Origin: CAVUWL01 sp963700105
GTDB lineage: Bacteria; Actinomycetota; Thermoleophilia; Solirubrobacterales; 70-9
Reading direction: 5' to 3'
Length of the DNA stretch: 64,000 bases
Assembly: GCA_963700105.1 (NCBI GenBank)
Contig: CAVOWL010000004.1
Location: forward strand, 62,001 to 126,000
Within the stretch, counting starts at the first letter, position 1, and each line of letters opens with the position of its first letter. A program made the position numbers and the translations under genes. The notes beneath the pieces are model-generated. The model made no database searches. It was not told the origin of the DNA and was given only the letters and a program-made list of their open reading frames with translations. Of this stretch, positions 22,415 through 31,448 are shown in pieces.

Positions 22415-24625
22415 GTGGCGAAAAAACGAGTCCACGAGATTGCCAAAGCTCAGGGCCTTAGCAGCAAGGAGCTGCTGGCGGCGCTGAGCGCCGCCGGTGT
22501 CGAGGTCAAAGCTGCGGCCTCAAGCGTCGAGGAATCTGAGGCGCTGCGAGCGATTGGCGTTGCAAACAAAGACGGCGCCACGGCGACCAAGGCCCCTCCA
22601 GCTTCAAAACCAGCTGCCAAGCAGCAGGCTGCGGCCGCATCGGGCAAAAAAGCGGTCCGCCCGGTCGGCCAGAAAGCGGCCGACGGCGCCGCTGCCGGCG
22701 CCGCTGGAGCACCGAAAAAACGCCGCGTGGTTATCGATTCCCAGGCCGCTCGCCGCGATCAGATGGGGGGGCCGCCGCCCCAGCGCCCGCCCCGACGTCG
22801 CGGGGGACGCCGCCGCCGCCCGCTGCTTGAGGAGCCGCCACCCCAAGCCGAGACCCCGGCCGAGCCCGAGGCAACGAGGGTCAACTCTGGAGCGACCGTG
22901 CGTGAGGTCGCCGAGTCACTCGGGCTGGCCCCTGCCGAAGTGATCAAGAAGCTGATGACGATGGGCGAAATGGCGACCCTGACGCAGACCCTTACCGATG
23001 ATTCGGTGAGGGCGATCGCCGATGAGTATGACCGCAAGATCGAGATCGTCACCGCCGCTGATGAGGAGCCCGAGGCGCCGACGTTTGCCGATGCCGAGGA
23101 GGATCTGATCGATCGGCCACCGGTTGTGACGATCATGGGGCACGTCGATCACGGCAAGACCTCGCTGCTTGACGCGATCAGGGAGACCGAGGTCGCGGCC
23201 GGGGAGGCTGGCGGCATCACCCAGCACATCGGTGCCTACCAAGTCCATCACGGCGAGAAGTCGATCACCTTCCTCGACACACCGGGTCACGCCGCGTTCA
23301 CCGCGATGCGCGCCCGCGGAGCCAAGGTCACCGACGTCGCCGTCGTCGTCGTCGCCGCCGATGACGGCGTGATGCCGCAGACAAAAGAGGCAATCGACCA
23401 TGCCCGCGCCGCCGACGTACCAATGCTGATCGCGGTCAACAAGATCGATAAGGAGGGTGCGGCTCCCGAGCGGATTCGAAACGAGCTGGCGGCCGACGGG
23501 CTGACTCCGGAGGAGTGGGGGGGAGAGACGGTCTACTGCGACGTCTCCGCTAAGACCCACGAGGGCCTTGACAGCCTGCTCGACATGATCCTCTTGGTTT
23601 CTGAGCTGGAGGAGCTGGGGGCCAATCCCGAGGCGCCGGGCTCGGGCACCGTGATCGAGTCCCAGCTCGACCCCGGCCGCGGTCCGGTGGTCACGGTTCT
23701 GATCCAGCGCGGCACTCTCAGGGTCGGCGACTCGCTGGTTGCCGGACCGCATTGGGGTCGGGTCCGGGCGATGCAGGACTTCACCGGCGAGCGGGTCGAT
23801 AGCGCCGGGCCGGGAATGCCGGTGGAGGTGCTTGGCTTCGATGGGGTCTGTGAGGCGGGAGAGTTTGTCCAGGTGGTCGAGAACGATCGCCGTGCCCGAC
23901 AGCTCGCCGGGGAGCGAGCAAACCGCCTAAAGACCGAGGCGCTGGCGCGCCGCCAGGCCCGAAAGGTCAGCCTCGAGGAGGTCTTCGCTCGCGCCCAGGA
24001 GGGGGAGATCAAGGAGCTGAACATCGTCTTGAAGGCGGATGTCGCGGGCTCGCTGGAGGCGCTCCAAGATGAGATTGCCAAAGTGCCGCAGGAGCAGGTC
24101 GGGATCAACATCATCCACTCCCAAACCGGCGGCATCAACGAGTCCGATGTGATGCTTGCCTCCGCCTCAAACGCGATCATCATCGGCTTCAATGTGCGTC
24201 CCCTTGCCGACGCCCGCCGCGCCGCCGAGCGCGAGGGAGTCGACGTTCGCACCTACTCGGTCATCTACCAGATCACCGAAGATCTCAGAAACGCAATGGA
24301 GGGGATGCTCGAGGCGGTCGAGGTTGAAGAAGCGGTTGGCGAGGCGGAAATCAAACAGACCTTCAAGGCCTCCAAAGTCGGTCGCATCGCCGGCTGTCTG
24401 GTCACCGACGGCAAGGCTACGCGCGAGGCCAGTGTTCGCCTGGTGCGCGATGGAACGGTTGTTTGGACCGGCAAGCTCGGATCCCTTCGTCGCTTCAAAG
24501 ACAATGTCCAAGAGGTCGAGGATGGCCAGGAGTGCGGCGTTGTGCTCGAAGGCTTCGCCGATGTCAAGGAGGGCGACATGCTCGAGTTCTTCCAGACCAA
24601 ACAGGTCGAGCAGACCCTGGAGTAG
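22415..24625 (+). CDS. infB: Translation initiation factor IF-2
   Basis: 736 residues. An N-terminal IF2_N helix module (residues 1-45, H-E-I-A-K-A-Q-G-L-S-S-K-E-L) is followed by an Ala/Arg-rich linker and a second IF2_N (about 152-205, V-R-E-V-A-E-S-L-G-L). The GTPase domain has G-H-V-D-H-G-K-T near residue 241, D-T-P-G-H and N-K-I-D; domains II-IV complete the protein. It delivers fMet-tRNA to the 30S subunit. The start is GTG, five bases after nusA; the ylxR gene often found between the two is absent. Leaderless mRNAs, apparently common here, depend strongly on IF-2. Confidence 0.97.
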   Translation: MAKKRVHEIAKAQGLSSKELLAALSAAGVEVKAAASSVEESEALRAIGVANKDGATATKAPPASKPAAKQQAAAASGKKAVRPVGQKAADGAAAGAAGAPKKRRVVIDSQAARRDQMGGPPPQRPPRRRGGRRRRPLLEEPPPQAETPAEPEATRVNSGATVREVAESLGLAPAEVIKKLMTMGEMATLTQTLTDDSVRAIADEYDRKIEIVTAADEEPEAPTFADAEEDLIDRPPVVTIMGHVDHGKTSLLDAIRETEVAAGEAGGITQHIGAYQVHHGEKSITFLDTPGHAAFTAMRARGAKVTDVAVVVVAADDGVMPQTKEAIDHARAADVPMLIAVNKIDKEGAAPERIRNELAADGLTPEEWGGETVYCDVSAKTHEGLDSLLDMILLVSELEELGANPEAPGSGTVIESQLDPGRGPVVTVLIQRGTLRVGDSLVAGPHWGRVRAMQDFTGERVDSAGPGMPVEVLGFDGVCEAGEFVQVVENDRRARQLAGERANRLKTEALARRQARKVSLEEVFARAQEGEIKELNIVLKADVAGSLEALQDEIAKVPQEQVGINIIHSQTGGINESDVMLASASNAIIIGFNVRPLADARRAAEREGVDVRTYSVIYQITEDLRNAMEGMLEAVEVEEAVGEAEIKQTFKASKVGRIAGCLVTDGKATREASVRLVRDGTVVWTGKLGSLRRFKDNVQEVEDGQECGVVLEGFADVKEGDMLEFFQTKQVEQTLE

Positions 24626-24626
24626 G

Positions 24627-24965
24627 ATGGCCACCGCTCGCATGCGGCGCATCAATGAGGTGCTTCGCGAGGTGGTCGGCGTGGCGATCGGCAACGAGTT
24701 GAGCGATCCCCGCATCGGCTTTGTCACCGTGACATCGGTTGAGACCAGCCCCGATCTTCGCACCGCCAAGGTGTTTGTCAGTGTGCTCGGCACTGAGCAG
24801 GAGCGGGAGGAGACGTTGAGCGGGCTGAGCTCCTCCCGAGGTGTGATCCAATCCAAGATTGCGGCACAGACACGAATGAAGCGAACCCCGACAATCTCAT
24901 TTCACTACGACAAGACGATCGAGCAGGGCGTCCGCATCTCTCAGCTCCTGGAGGAGGAGCGATGA
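24627..24965 (+). CDS. rbfA: Ribosome-binding factor A
   Basis: 112 residues, full length. KH-type fold: M-R-R-I-N-E-V-L-R-E at the start, then D-P-R-I-G-F-V-T-V-T-S-V-E-T-S-P-D-L-R-T-A-K-V-F-V (residues 27-51), and the C-terminal helix ending I-S-Q-L-L-E-E. It supports 16S rRNA processing in cold-sensitive 30S maturation. The start is the ATG one base after the infB stop; the longer upstream frame is the shadow of infB. Its stop overlaps nrnA. Confidence 0.94.
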   Translation: MATARMRRINEVLREVVGVAIGNELSDPRIGFVTVTSVETSPDLRTAKVFVSVLGTEQEREETLSGLSSSRGVIQSKIAAQTRMKRTPTISFHYDKTIEQGVRISQLLEEER

Positions 24966-25966
24966 ACGAGCCGGTCGGTCTGGCGGCCACCGACGTCGAG
25001 CGCGTTGCGGGCGAGCTGCGCTCGCGCGATCGCTTCCTGCTCACCGCGCACGAGGGGCCCGATGGGGACGCGCTCGGGTCGCTGCTGGGCATGCATTACC
25101 TGCTCGGCGCGCTGGGCAAGGATTCTGTGATGTTCATGGCGGCAAAGGAGTTCCCGCTGCCGATCGAGTACCGCTTCTTGCCTTTGGAGGAGGTTTTCCA
25201 CGAGCCCCCGGCAGATATTGCCGATCGGACGATCGTCTTTTTGGACTGCGGCAACATCGACCGCATGCCGCTCGACTTCCTCACGGAGGGCGCAAATCAG
25301 GTGATCAATATCGATCACCACCACGACAACACTCGCTTCGGTGATTTCAATCTGGTCGATACCGCTGCCTCCTGCACCGCGGAGATCGTCTACGAGCTGG
25401 CAATCCTGCTTGGGGTGCCAATAACCAAGGAGATCGCCGCGGCGCTCTACGTCGGGCTGGTCACCGATACCGGCAAGTTCATGTACGAGAACACCAACGC
25501 GCGGACCCACCTCATTGCCGCCGATCTGATCGAGGCAGGGGTCGAGGTCGACGACACCTACCGTCGACTTTATGAGCACGTCCCGATCGAGAAGCTGCGC
25601 CTCGTGGCGCGGGCGTTGAACGGAATCCAGCGCCACTGTGGGGGGCGGCTGGTGCTCACCTACATCACAGCCGATGACTATGCGGCCAGCGGGGCAGGAG
25701 AGGAGATGACCGAGGGGATCATCGACCACCTGCGCTCGGTCGAGGGCGGCAAGGTCGCGGCCTTGATCCGCGACCAGGGTAGCCGCGGGCGAGCCGCCCG
25801 CAAGGTCAGCCTGCGCTCCAGCGAGGGCGACGTCGACGTCTCAGCGATCGCCCGCGAGCACGGCGGTGGCGGGCACAAGCGGGCAGCAGGTTTTTCAACC
25901 GACCTCGGGCTCGAGGGGTTGGTCTCCTTCCTTTGCGGCGAGGTCAGTGCCCAGCTCGGCTCCTGA
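24962..25966 (+). CDS. nrnA: Bifunctional oligoribonuclease / pAp phosphatase (DHH family)
   Basis: 334 residues, normal for NrnA. DHH domain: H30-E-G-P-D34-G-D36 for metal binding, D95-C-G-N and the namesake D118-H-H-H. DHHA1 domain: the C-terminal G-G-G-H-K-R-A-A-G-F substrate motif near residue 300. It degrades nano-RNAs of 2-5 nucleotides and dephosphorylates pAp. Its position between rbfA and truB is the usual one. ATGA overlap with rbfA. Confidence 0.94.
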   Translation: MNEPVGLAATDVERVAGELRSRDRFLLTAHEGPDGDALGSLLGMHYLLGALGKDSVMFMAAKEFPLPIEYRFLPLEEVFHEPPADIADRTIVFLDCGNIDRMPLDFLTEGANQVINIDHHHDNTRFGDFNLVDTAASCTAEIVYELAILLGVPITKEIAAALYVGLVTDTGKFMYENTNARTHLIAADLIEAGVEVDDTYRRLYEHVPIEKLRLVARALNGIQRHCGGRLVLTYITADDYAASGAGEEMTEGIIDHLRSVEGGKVAALIRDQGSRGRAARKVSLRSSEGDVDVSAIAREHGGGGHKRAAGFSTDLGLEGLVSFLCGEVSAQLGS

Positions 25967-25968
25967 GG

Positions 25969-26616
25969 ATGGACGCTGATCGGGCTCCGGCGGCAGTCTT
26001 GCTCTGCGATAAGCCGGCCGGAATAACCTCACACGACGTGGTAGTGCGGGTACGGCGCGAACGCCGATGCAAGGTGGGGCACGCGGGGACGCTTGACCCC
26101 TTTGCCACCGGCTTGCTCCTCGTCTTGATTGGCCGGGCCACGCGGCTGCAGCGCTTTCTGATCGAGCTTCCGAAGACCTACCTGGCAACGGCGCGGCTGG
26201 GCTGGCGCTCCAGCACCGGCGATCCTGACGGAGTGCTGGTGCAGACGGGTTCTCGCCCGCCCTCCTTGCGGTTGCCCACCGGAGCGCTCCGCCAGCGGGT
26301 GCCGATGACCTCCGCCGTGCGGGTTGGCGGCGAGCGCCTCTACCGCAAGGCCCACCGCGGCGAAACGGTGCCCACGCCCGAGCGAGAGGTGCAGATCTAT
26401 CGAGCCGAGCTGCTTGAGGCCAGCGAGGATCTGGCGACCTATGAAATCGAATGCTCGGCTGGCACCTACATCCGCACCCTGATCGAGACGCTCCCCGACG
26501 CCTACTGCTCGGCACTGCGGCGGACCCGGATCGGCCCCTTCGAGCTCGCTTTCGATGGTGAGGAGTTTGACCTCGATCAGGTCGCAAGTCTGATCCCCGG
26601 GGCGGTGTTGCGATGA
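25969..26616 (+). CDS. truB: tRNA pseudouridine(55) synthase
   Basis: 215 residues, on the short side because the C-terminal PUA domain is missing (many TruB proteins have about 290). The catalytic motif G-H-A-G-T-L-D-P-F-A-T-G-L-L (residues 37-50) contains Asp43. K-x-Y-x-A-x-A-x-L-G and C-S-A-G-T-Y-I-R-T-L-I complete the active site. It isomerises U55 in the T loop. The ATG lies two bases after the nrnA stop; a longer frame upstream is not family-like. Confidence 0.93.
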   Translation: MDADRAPAAVLLCDKPAGITSHDVVVRVRRERRCKVGHAGTLDPFATGLLLVLIGRATRLQRFLIELPKTYLATARLGWRSSTGDPDGVLVQTGSRPPSLRLPTGALRQRVPMTSAVRVGGERLYRKAHRGETVPTPEREVQIYRAELLEASEDLATYEIECSAGTYIRTLIETLPDAYCSALRRTRIGPFELAFDGEEFDLDQVASLIPGAVLR

Positions 26617-27503
26617 GACTTGAGGTCACCCGCCTGCCCGAGGCCCAGCCGCGGCCCCGTCACGTTGCGATTGGCACCTTCGACGGGGTCCATCGCGGTC
26701 ATCGAGCGGTGATCGAGGGCGCCGATACCGTCCTCACCTTCGATCCGCACCCACTCGAAATTCTGCACCCAGCGGCGCTGCCGAAGCTGATCATGCCCTT
26801 CGGGGTAAAGCGCGACGTGATCGAGGGGTTGGGGGTCCGCGAGCTGGTTGTCATCCCCTTTGACGAGGCCTTTGCAACGCTCTCGGCAGAGGATTTCATC
26901 GAGGCCATTCTGCTCGGCAAGCTCGGCGCCGAGCTGGTCTCCGTCGGTGAGAACTTCCGCTTCGGAGCCAGGGCTCGGGGGGATTCTCAGATGCTCGCGG
27001 CGCGACCTGAGTTTGAGACCAGGGTCGTTGCGTTGGTTGAGGTCGATGGCGAGACCGTCTCCTCTACCCGGATTCGAGCCCTGATTGCGGCGGGGGCGGT
27101 GGCGGCTGCAAGACGCTGCCTCGGGGCCCCGTTCATGATCGAGGGCACGGTCGTCAGCGGCGATCAGCGCGGCCGCGAGTTGGGTTTTCCTACCGCCAAC
27201 ATAGTTCCCGATGACCGGCTCGCGATTCCCGGGCACGGGGTCTACGCGGCATTCGCCGACGGCGTCCCGGCGGCGGTCAACGTCGGCGTCAGGCCGACCT
27301 TTGAGAGCGGGCGCGGGGTCCTGATCGAGACCTACCTGATCGACCGCGATGAGGATCTCTATGGCAAGACCCTGCGAGTCGCCTTCGTGGATCGACTCCG
27401 GGGAGAGAAGCGCTTCCCCGGGGTCGAGGAGTTGATCGCCCAAATGAGGGCCGACGTTGAGGATGCGAAGCGGGTCTGTGCTAGCTTCACCGGCCCCCAA
27501 TGA
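26613..27503 (+). CDS. ribF: Bifunctional riboflavin kinase / FAD synthetase
   Basis: 296 residues. The N-terminal FAD synthetase domain has I-G-T-F-D-G-V-H-R-G-H (nucleotidyltransferase motif, residues 20-30) and a conserved S-S-T-R-I-R near 150. The C-terminal riboflavin kinase domain (about 170-295) has G-R-E-L-G-F-P-T-A-N and N-V-G-V-R-P-T-F. It makes FMN and FAD. Overlaps truB at its start and rpsO at its end by ATGA, so translation of the whole group is coupled. Confidence 0.95.
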   Translation: MRLEVTRLPEAQPRPRHVAIGTFDGVHRGHRAVIEGADTVLTFDPHPLEILHPAALPKLIMPFGVKRDVIEGLGVRELVVIPFDEAFATLSAEDFIEAILLGKLGAELVSVGENFRFGARARGDSQMLAARPEFETRVVALVEVDGETVSSTRIRALIAAGAVAAARRCLGAPFMIEGTVVSGDQRGRELGFPTANIVPDDRLAIPGHGVYAAFADGVPAAVNVGVRPTFESGRGVLIETYLIDRDEDLYGKTLRVAFVDRLRGEKRFPGVEELIAQMRADVEDAKRVCASFTGPQ

Positions 27504-27769
27504 GCCTGACCAAAGAACAGAAGACGGAGCTGATCGGCAAGTATGGGCGCTCGCAGGGCGACACCGGCTCTGCCGAGGTCCAGGTCGCGCTTTTGACCGA
27601 GCGGATCAACGAGCTGACCGGGCACCTGCGTGAGCACAGCAAAGACCATCACTCGCGTCGAGGCCTGCTGATGCTGGTCGGCAAGCGTCGTCGCATGCTG
27701 CGCTACCTCGAACGCAGCGACCTGGAGCGCTACCGAACCCTGGTCGCTGAGCTCGGTCTTCGTCGCTAG
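27500..27769 (+). CDS. rpsO: 30S ribosomal protein S15
   Basis: 89 residues, the standard length. It has the S15 signature E-L-I-x-K-Y-G-R...D-T-G-S-A-E-V-Q-V-A-L-L-T-E-R-I at residues 10-37 and H-S-R-R-G-L-L-x-L-V-x-K-R-R-x-x-L-x-Y-L at 51-70. It binds 16S rRNA early in assembly. Next to pnp, as in most bacteria. Confidence 0.98.
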   Translation: MSLTKEQKTELIGKYGRSQGDTGSAEVQVALLTERINELTGHLREHSKDHHSRRGLLMLVGKRRRMLRYLERSDLERYRTLVAELGLRR

Positions 27770-27833
27770 GCGCCCTCGGGCCCGCGGTCTGTAGTCTCCT
27801 TGCAGACAGAGAACGAGAGTTCTGAAAGCAATT

Positions 27834-27857
27834 GGTCGCCAACCGGGCGGCCGGAGG
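27834..27857 (+). promoter_or_regulatory. Hairpin and Shine-Dalgarno before pnp
   Basis: GGTCGCC (27834-27840) and GGCGGCC (27846-27852) form a 7-bp stem with a 5-base loop, directly abutting the GGAGG ribosome binding site (27853-27857) of pnp. A smaller stem AGAAC/GTTCT lies just upstream. A structured pnp leader is the site of autoregulation in enterobacteria; a similar role here is inferred. Confidence 0.5.
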
Positions 27858-27867
27858 TACAACATAG

Positions 27868-30108
27868 ATGAGCATGTTTGACATTAGCCGCGTCTCGGTG
27901 GATGTCGGCGAGAGCCAGATTTCCTTTGAGACCGGAAAGCTTGCCAAGCAGGCGAGCGGCTCGGTAGTCGTCAGCGCCGGCGACACAATGGTCCTCTGTA
28001 CGGCAACGATGGGGAACCTGCGCGACGTGGACTTCTTGCCGCTGACCGTTGACGTCGAGGAGCGGATGTATGCGGCCGGCAAAATTCCCGGCTCGTTCTT
28101 TCGCCGCGAGGGGCGCTCGGGTGAGAAGGCGACGCTGACCGCCCGCATGATCGACCGACCGATCCGGCCGCTGTTTCCCAAGGGCTGGCACTACGAGACC
28201 CAGCTTGTGGCGATCCCGATGTCGGTGGACCACGTCAATCCCTACGACATCCTCGCCATGAACGGCGCCTCCGCGGCGCTGGCAATTTCCCCGGTTCCGG
28301 TTGCCGCTCACGTCGGCGCCGTGCGAATCGGAAAGCTTGACGGCGACTTTGTCGTTAACCCCCCCGAGGAGAGCCTTGATGAGCTCGACCTGGATCTGAT
28401 CGTCGCCGGTACCGACGAGGCGATCCTGATGGTCGAGGCAGGTGCCAGTGGCGTGACCGAGCAGGAGATCCTCGACGCCCTCGACATCGCGCACTCCGAG
28501 ATCAAGAAGCTGTGCGCGGCGATGCAGGAGCTCCAAGATAAGGCCGGCAAGGAGAAGATCGAGATCGAGGCTCCGGCGCTGGATGCCGACCTTTTGGAGA
28601 AGATCCGTGCCTCCTACGGGGCAAAGATCGACCAGGCCACTTCAATCCAGGCGAAGCTGGAGCGACAAGACGCGGTCAAGGCGGTGGAGTCCGAAGTGCT
28701 CGCCGAGCACGCCCCCACGGCCGAGTCCGATCAGGGTGAGGGAGAGCGCCGCTCCGAGGTCGAGGCGATCTTCGCAAAGCTCGAGAAGGAGATTGTCCGC
28801 CGTCGTATCGCGGTTGATAAGAAACGGCCCGACGGACGCGCCCAGGATGAGATCCGCCCGATCGAGTGTGAGATCGACATCGCCCCCCGGGTTCACGGCT
28901 CCGCCCTCTTTACCCGCGGTGAGACCCAGATTCTCTCCAACGTGGCGCTTGGCACGACTCGCATGGATATGCGACTGGACACGCTCGGCCTGCAGACGAC
29001 CAAGCGGTTCTGGCATCACTACAACTTCCCGCCGTTCTCAGTCGGCGAGGCCGGATTTATGCGGGGGCCCAAGCGGCGCGACATCGGCCACGGGGCCCTG
29101 GCCGAGCGGGCCCTGGCGGCGACGATCCCGAGCGAAGAGTCATTTCCCTACGTGATCCGAGCGGTCTCAGAGACGCTGGAGTCAAACGGCTCCTCCTCGA
29201 TGGGATCGGTCTGTGCCTCATCGATGGCACTGCAGGCGGCCGGGGTTCCGGTCAGTGCGCCGGTTGCCGGGGTCGCGATGGGCCTGATCAAAGAGGGTGA
29301 GGACTACATCGTCCTCACCGATATCGCCGGGGTCGAGGACCACCTCGGGGATATGGACTTCAAGGTCGCCGGTACCGCCGATGGGATTACCGCCCTGCAG
29401 ATGGACATAAAGATCACCGGCGTCACCTTCGAGATCCTCACCGATGCACTCCAGCAGGCGCAGAAGGGCCGCCTCTTCATCCTCGGCAAGATGGCCGAGG
29501 CGATCGACGGGCCGCGGGAGAAGCTCTCCCAGCACGCACCGCGGATCGAGGCGATCAAGATCGATCCCGAGAAGATCGGTGCGGTGATCGGCAAAGGCGG
29601 CGAAACGATTCGCGGGCTCTGCGAGGAGTTCGAAGCCGAGATCGACGTCGAGGACGACGGGACGATTCGTATTTATGCGCCGACCGGGGAACTCGTCGAA
29701 GCATGCGTCGCTCGGATCGAGTCGATGACCAAGGAGGCCGAGGTGGGCGATCGCTACAACGCGGCCAAGGTCGTAAAGACGACTACCTTTGGCGCCTTCG
29801 TCGAGCTCGTGAAGGGCACCGACGGTCTCCTGCATATCTCAAACGTGAAGCCAGGGGAGCGGGTTGACTCCGTCGATGATGTGCTCAAGGCCGGTGAGCA
29901 GATTGACGTTACGGTTGTCGAGGTCGACAAGGAGCGCGGTCGGATTGGCCTGCGCCTCTCCACCGACCCCTCGGTTGCGGGCAAATCTGCGGCCGAGCTA
30001 GCCGCGATTGGCTCCGGCGACGGGGGTTCGCGACGAAATGGCGGCGATCGTGAGGGACGTCGGGGCGGCCGGGACGGCCGTCCTCGCGAGCGCGAGCGGC
30101 GCAGCTAA
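27868..30108 (+). CDS. pnp: Polyribonucleotide nucleotidyltransferase (PNPase)
   Basis: 746 residues. Two RNase PH domains (about 10-230 and 320-560; the second has G-S-S-S-M-G-S-V-C-A-S and D-x-x-G-x-x-D-H-L-G-D-M-D-F-K) flank an all-helical linker. A KH domain (G-A-V-I-G-K-G-G-E-T-I-R near 570), an S1 domain (about 630-700) and a short Arg/Gly-rich tail follow. Phosphorolytic 3'-5' exoribonuclease of mRNA decay, probably working with RNase J (rnj) encoded 3 kb downstream. GGAGG lies ten bases before the ATG. Confidence 0.97.
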   Translation: MSMFDISRVSVDVGESQISFETGKLAKQASGSVVVSAGDTMVLCTATMGNLRDVDFLPLTVDVEERMYAAGKIPGSFFRREGRSGEKATLTARMIDRPIRPLFPKGWHYETQLVAIPMSVDHVNPYDILAMNGASAALAISPVPVAAHVGAVRIGKLDGDFVVNPPEESLDELDLDLIVAGTDEAILMVEAGASGVTEQEILDALDIAHSEIKKLCAAMQELQDKAGKEKIEIEAPALDADLLEKIRASYGAKIDQATSIQAKLERQDAVKAVESEVLAEHAPTAESDQGEGERRSEVEAIFAKLEKEIVRRRIAVDKKRPDGRAQDEIRPIECEIDIAPRVHGSALFTRGETQILSNVALGTTRMDMRLDTLGLQTTKRFWHHYNFPPFSVGEAGFMRGPKRRDIGHGALAERALAATIPSEESFPYVIRAVSETLESNGSSSMGSVCASSMALQAAGVPVSAPVAGVAMGLIKEGEDYIVLTDIAGVEDHLGDMDFKVAGTADGITALQMDIKITGVTFEILTDALQQAQKGRLFILGKMAEAIDGPREKLSQHAPRIEAIKIDPEKIGAVIGKGGETIRGLCEEFEAEIDVEDDGTIRIYAPTGELVEACVARIESMTKEAEVGDRYNAAKVVKTTTFGAFVELVKGTDGLLHISNVKPGERVDSVDDVLKAGEQIDVTVVEVDKERGRIGLRLSTDPSVAGKSAAELAAIGSGDGGSRRNGGDREGRRGGRDGRPRERERRS

Positions 30109-30170
30109 GCATTGCGTCCGCCCACCCAGATAGCCGGACGGTCCGTGCGTTCCTGCCGAGCGAGCGAAAC

Positions 30171-31448
30171 GTGACCGAGATCGCCCGCTGCTCATCGCTT
30201 GATTGCGGCGTGCGGGTCGTCACCGAGCAGGTGCCCTCGGTGCGCTCGGTGGCGCTCGGACTCTGGGTTCGGACCGGCTCGCGCAACGAGACCCCCGCCC
30301 AGGCCGGCGTCTCCCACTTCCTTGAGCACATGCTCTTTAAGGGGACGAAGCGCTTTTCGGCAATCGAGATCTCCGAGCGCTTTGATGGGCTCGGGGCATC
30401 GGTCAACGCGGCGACCGGCAAGGAGACGACCCATCTACACGCTCGCTTCCTCGACGAGCACACCGAGGAGGTCTTCGACCTGCTCGCCGAGATGCTGATG
30501 GCGCCGACCTATCCCGAGGTCGACTCCGAGCGCGACGTGGTCCTCGAGGAGATCGCGATGTATGAGGACGAACCGCAGGACCGAGTCCATGATTTCCTCG
30601 CCGAAGCGGTCTTTGGCGAGCACCCACTTGGGCGCCGCGTGCTGGGCGAGGCAGAGGTGATCGCCTCGATCCCGGTGCCCGAGATCGAGGCCTACCATCG
30701 GTCTCGCTACACCGGTGCAGAGATCGTGATCGGGGCCGCCGGACACCTGGACCACGAGCGGATTGCCGAGCTGGCCCAACGCCTCGTTGAGGCGCCCAGC
30801 GGCGAGCTCAGCGCCCCGGCGGCGGTCGCGGTGAAGAACGCAGCCCGGCTTCACTTCCATGAGAAGGACACCGAGCAGTACCACATCTGCTTCGGCGCTC
30901 CGGGCCTAAATCGCGACGATGAGCGGCGCTTTGCGCTCGCGGTGCTTGACTCGATCTTCGGCGGCTCGACCTCCTCGCGCCTCTTTCGAGAGGTGCGAGA
31001 GAAGCGCGGCCTCGCCTACTCGGTCGGCTCCTACAACGAGCAATACACCGACTCTGGCCTGGTCGCGACCTACGTCGGAACACGCGAGGACAACGTTGAG
31101 GAGGCCTGCGCGATCATCGGCGGCGAGCTCTCGCGGCTCCGTGCGGAGCCGGTCAGCGAAACCGAGCTAGCCCGTGCAAAGGAGAATGTCAAGGGTCGGC
31201 TGGTCCTCTCCTCGGAGTCCACCGCGGCGCGGATGACGCGCATCTCACGCGCCACCCTGTTCGGACTGCCGATCGAGAGCCTCGATCAGATGCTCGCCAA
31301 GGTGGATGCGGTTACGGTCGCAGATCTGACCGAGCTCGCCGGCGAGCTCTACGGGGCCGAGCGCCTCTCAGCCGCCTGCGTCGGTCGTGCCGAGAGCAGC
31401 TTTCGAAAGGCACTGGCTCCGGTCAGCGAGTCGCTGGTAGCTGCGTGA
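30171..31448 (+). CDS. M16 family zinc peptidase
   Basis: 425 residues. The inverted zinc motif H49-F-L-E52-H53 and the downstream glutamate in L-E-E-I-A-M-Y-E-D (about residue 128) form the active site. The C-terminal M16_C domain has R-L-F-R-E-V-R-E-K-R-G-L-A-Y-S-V (about 270-285), the R/Y pair that holds substrate. Homologues of this size (YmxG/PepR type, next to pnp) are processing peptidases of unclear substrate. GTG start. It overlaps dapB by four bases, so it is part of the same operon. Confidence 0.92.
   Translation: MTEIARCSSLDCGVRVVTEQVPSVRSVALGLWVRTGSRNETPAQAGVSHFLEHMLFKGTKRFSAIEISERFDGLGASVNAATGKETTHLHARFLDEHTEEVFDLLAEMLMAPTYPEVDSERDVVLEEIAMYEDEPQDRVHDFLAEAVFGEHPLGRRVLGEAEVIASIPVPEIEAYHRSRYTGAEIVIGAAGHLDHERIAELAQRLVEAPSGELSAPAAVAVKNAARLHFHEKDTEQYHICFGAPGLNRDDERRFALAVLDSIFGGSTSSRLFREVREKRGLAYSVGSYNEQYTDSGLVATYVGTREDNVEEACAIIGGELSRLRAEPVSETELARAKENVKGRLVLSSESTAARMTRISRATLFGLPIESLDQMLAKVDAVTVADLTELAGELYGAERLSAACVGRAESSFRKALAPVSESLVAA

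Noticed and set aside
25933..25968. Upstream extension of truB
   Set aside because: The extra residues overlap the end of nrnA and are not family-like. The ATG two bases after the nrnA stop gives the standard N-terminus.
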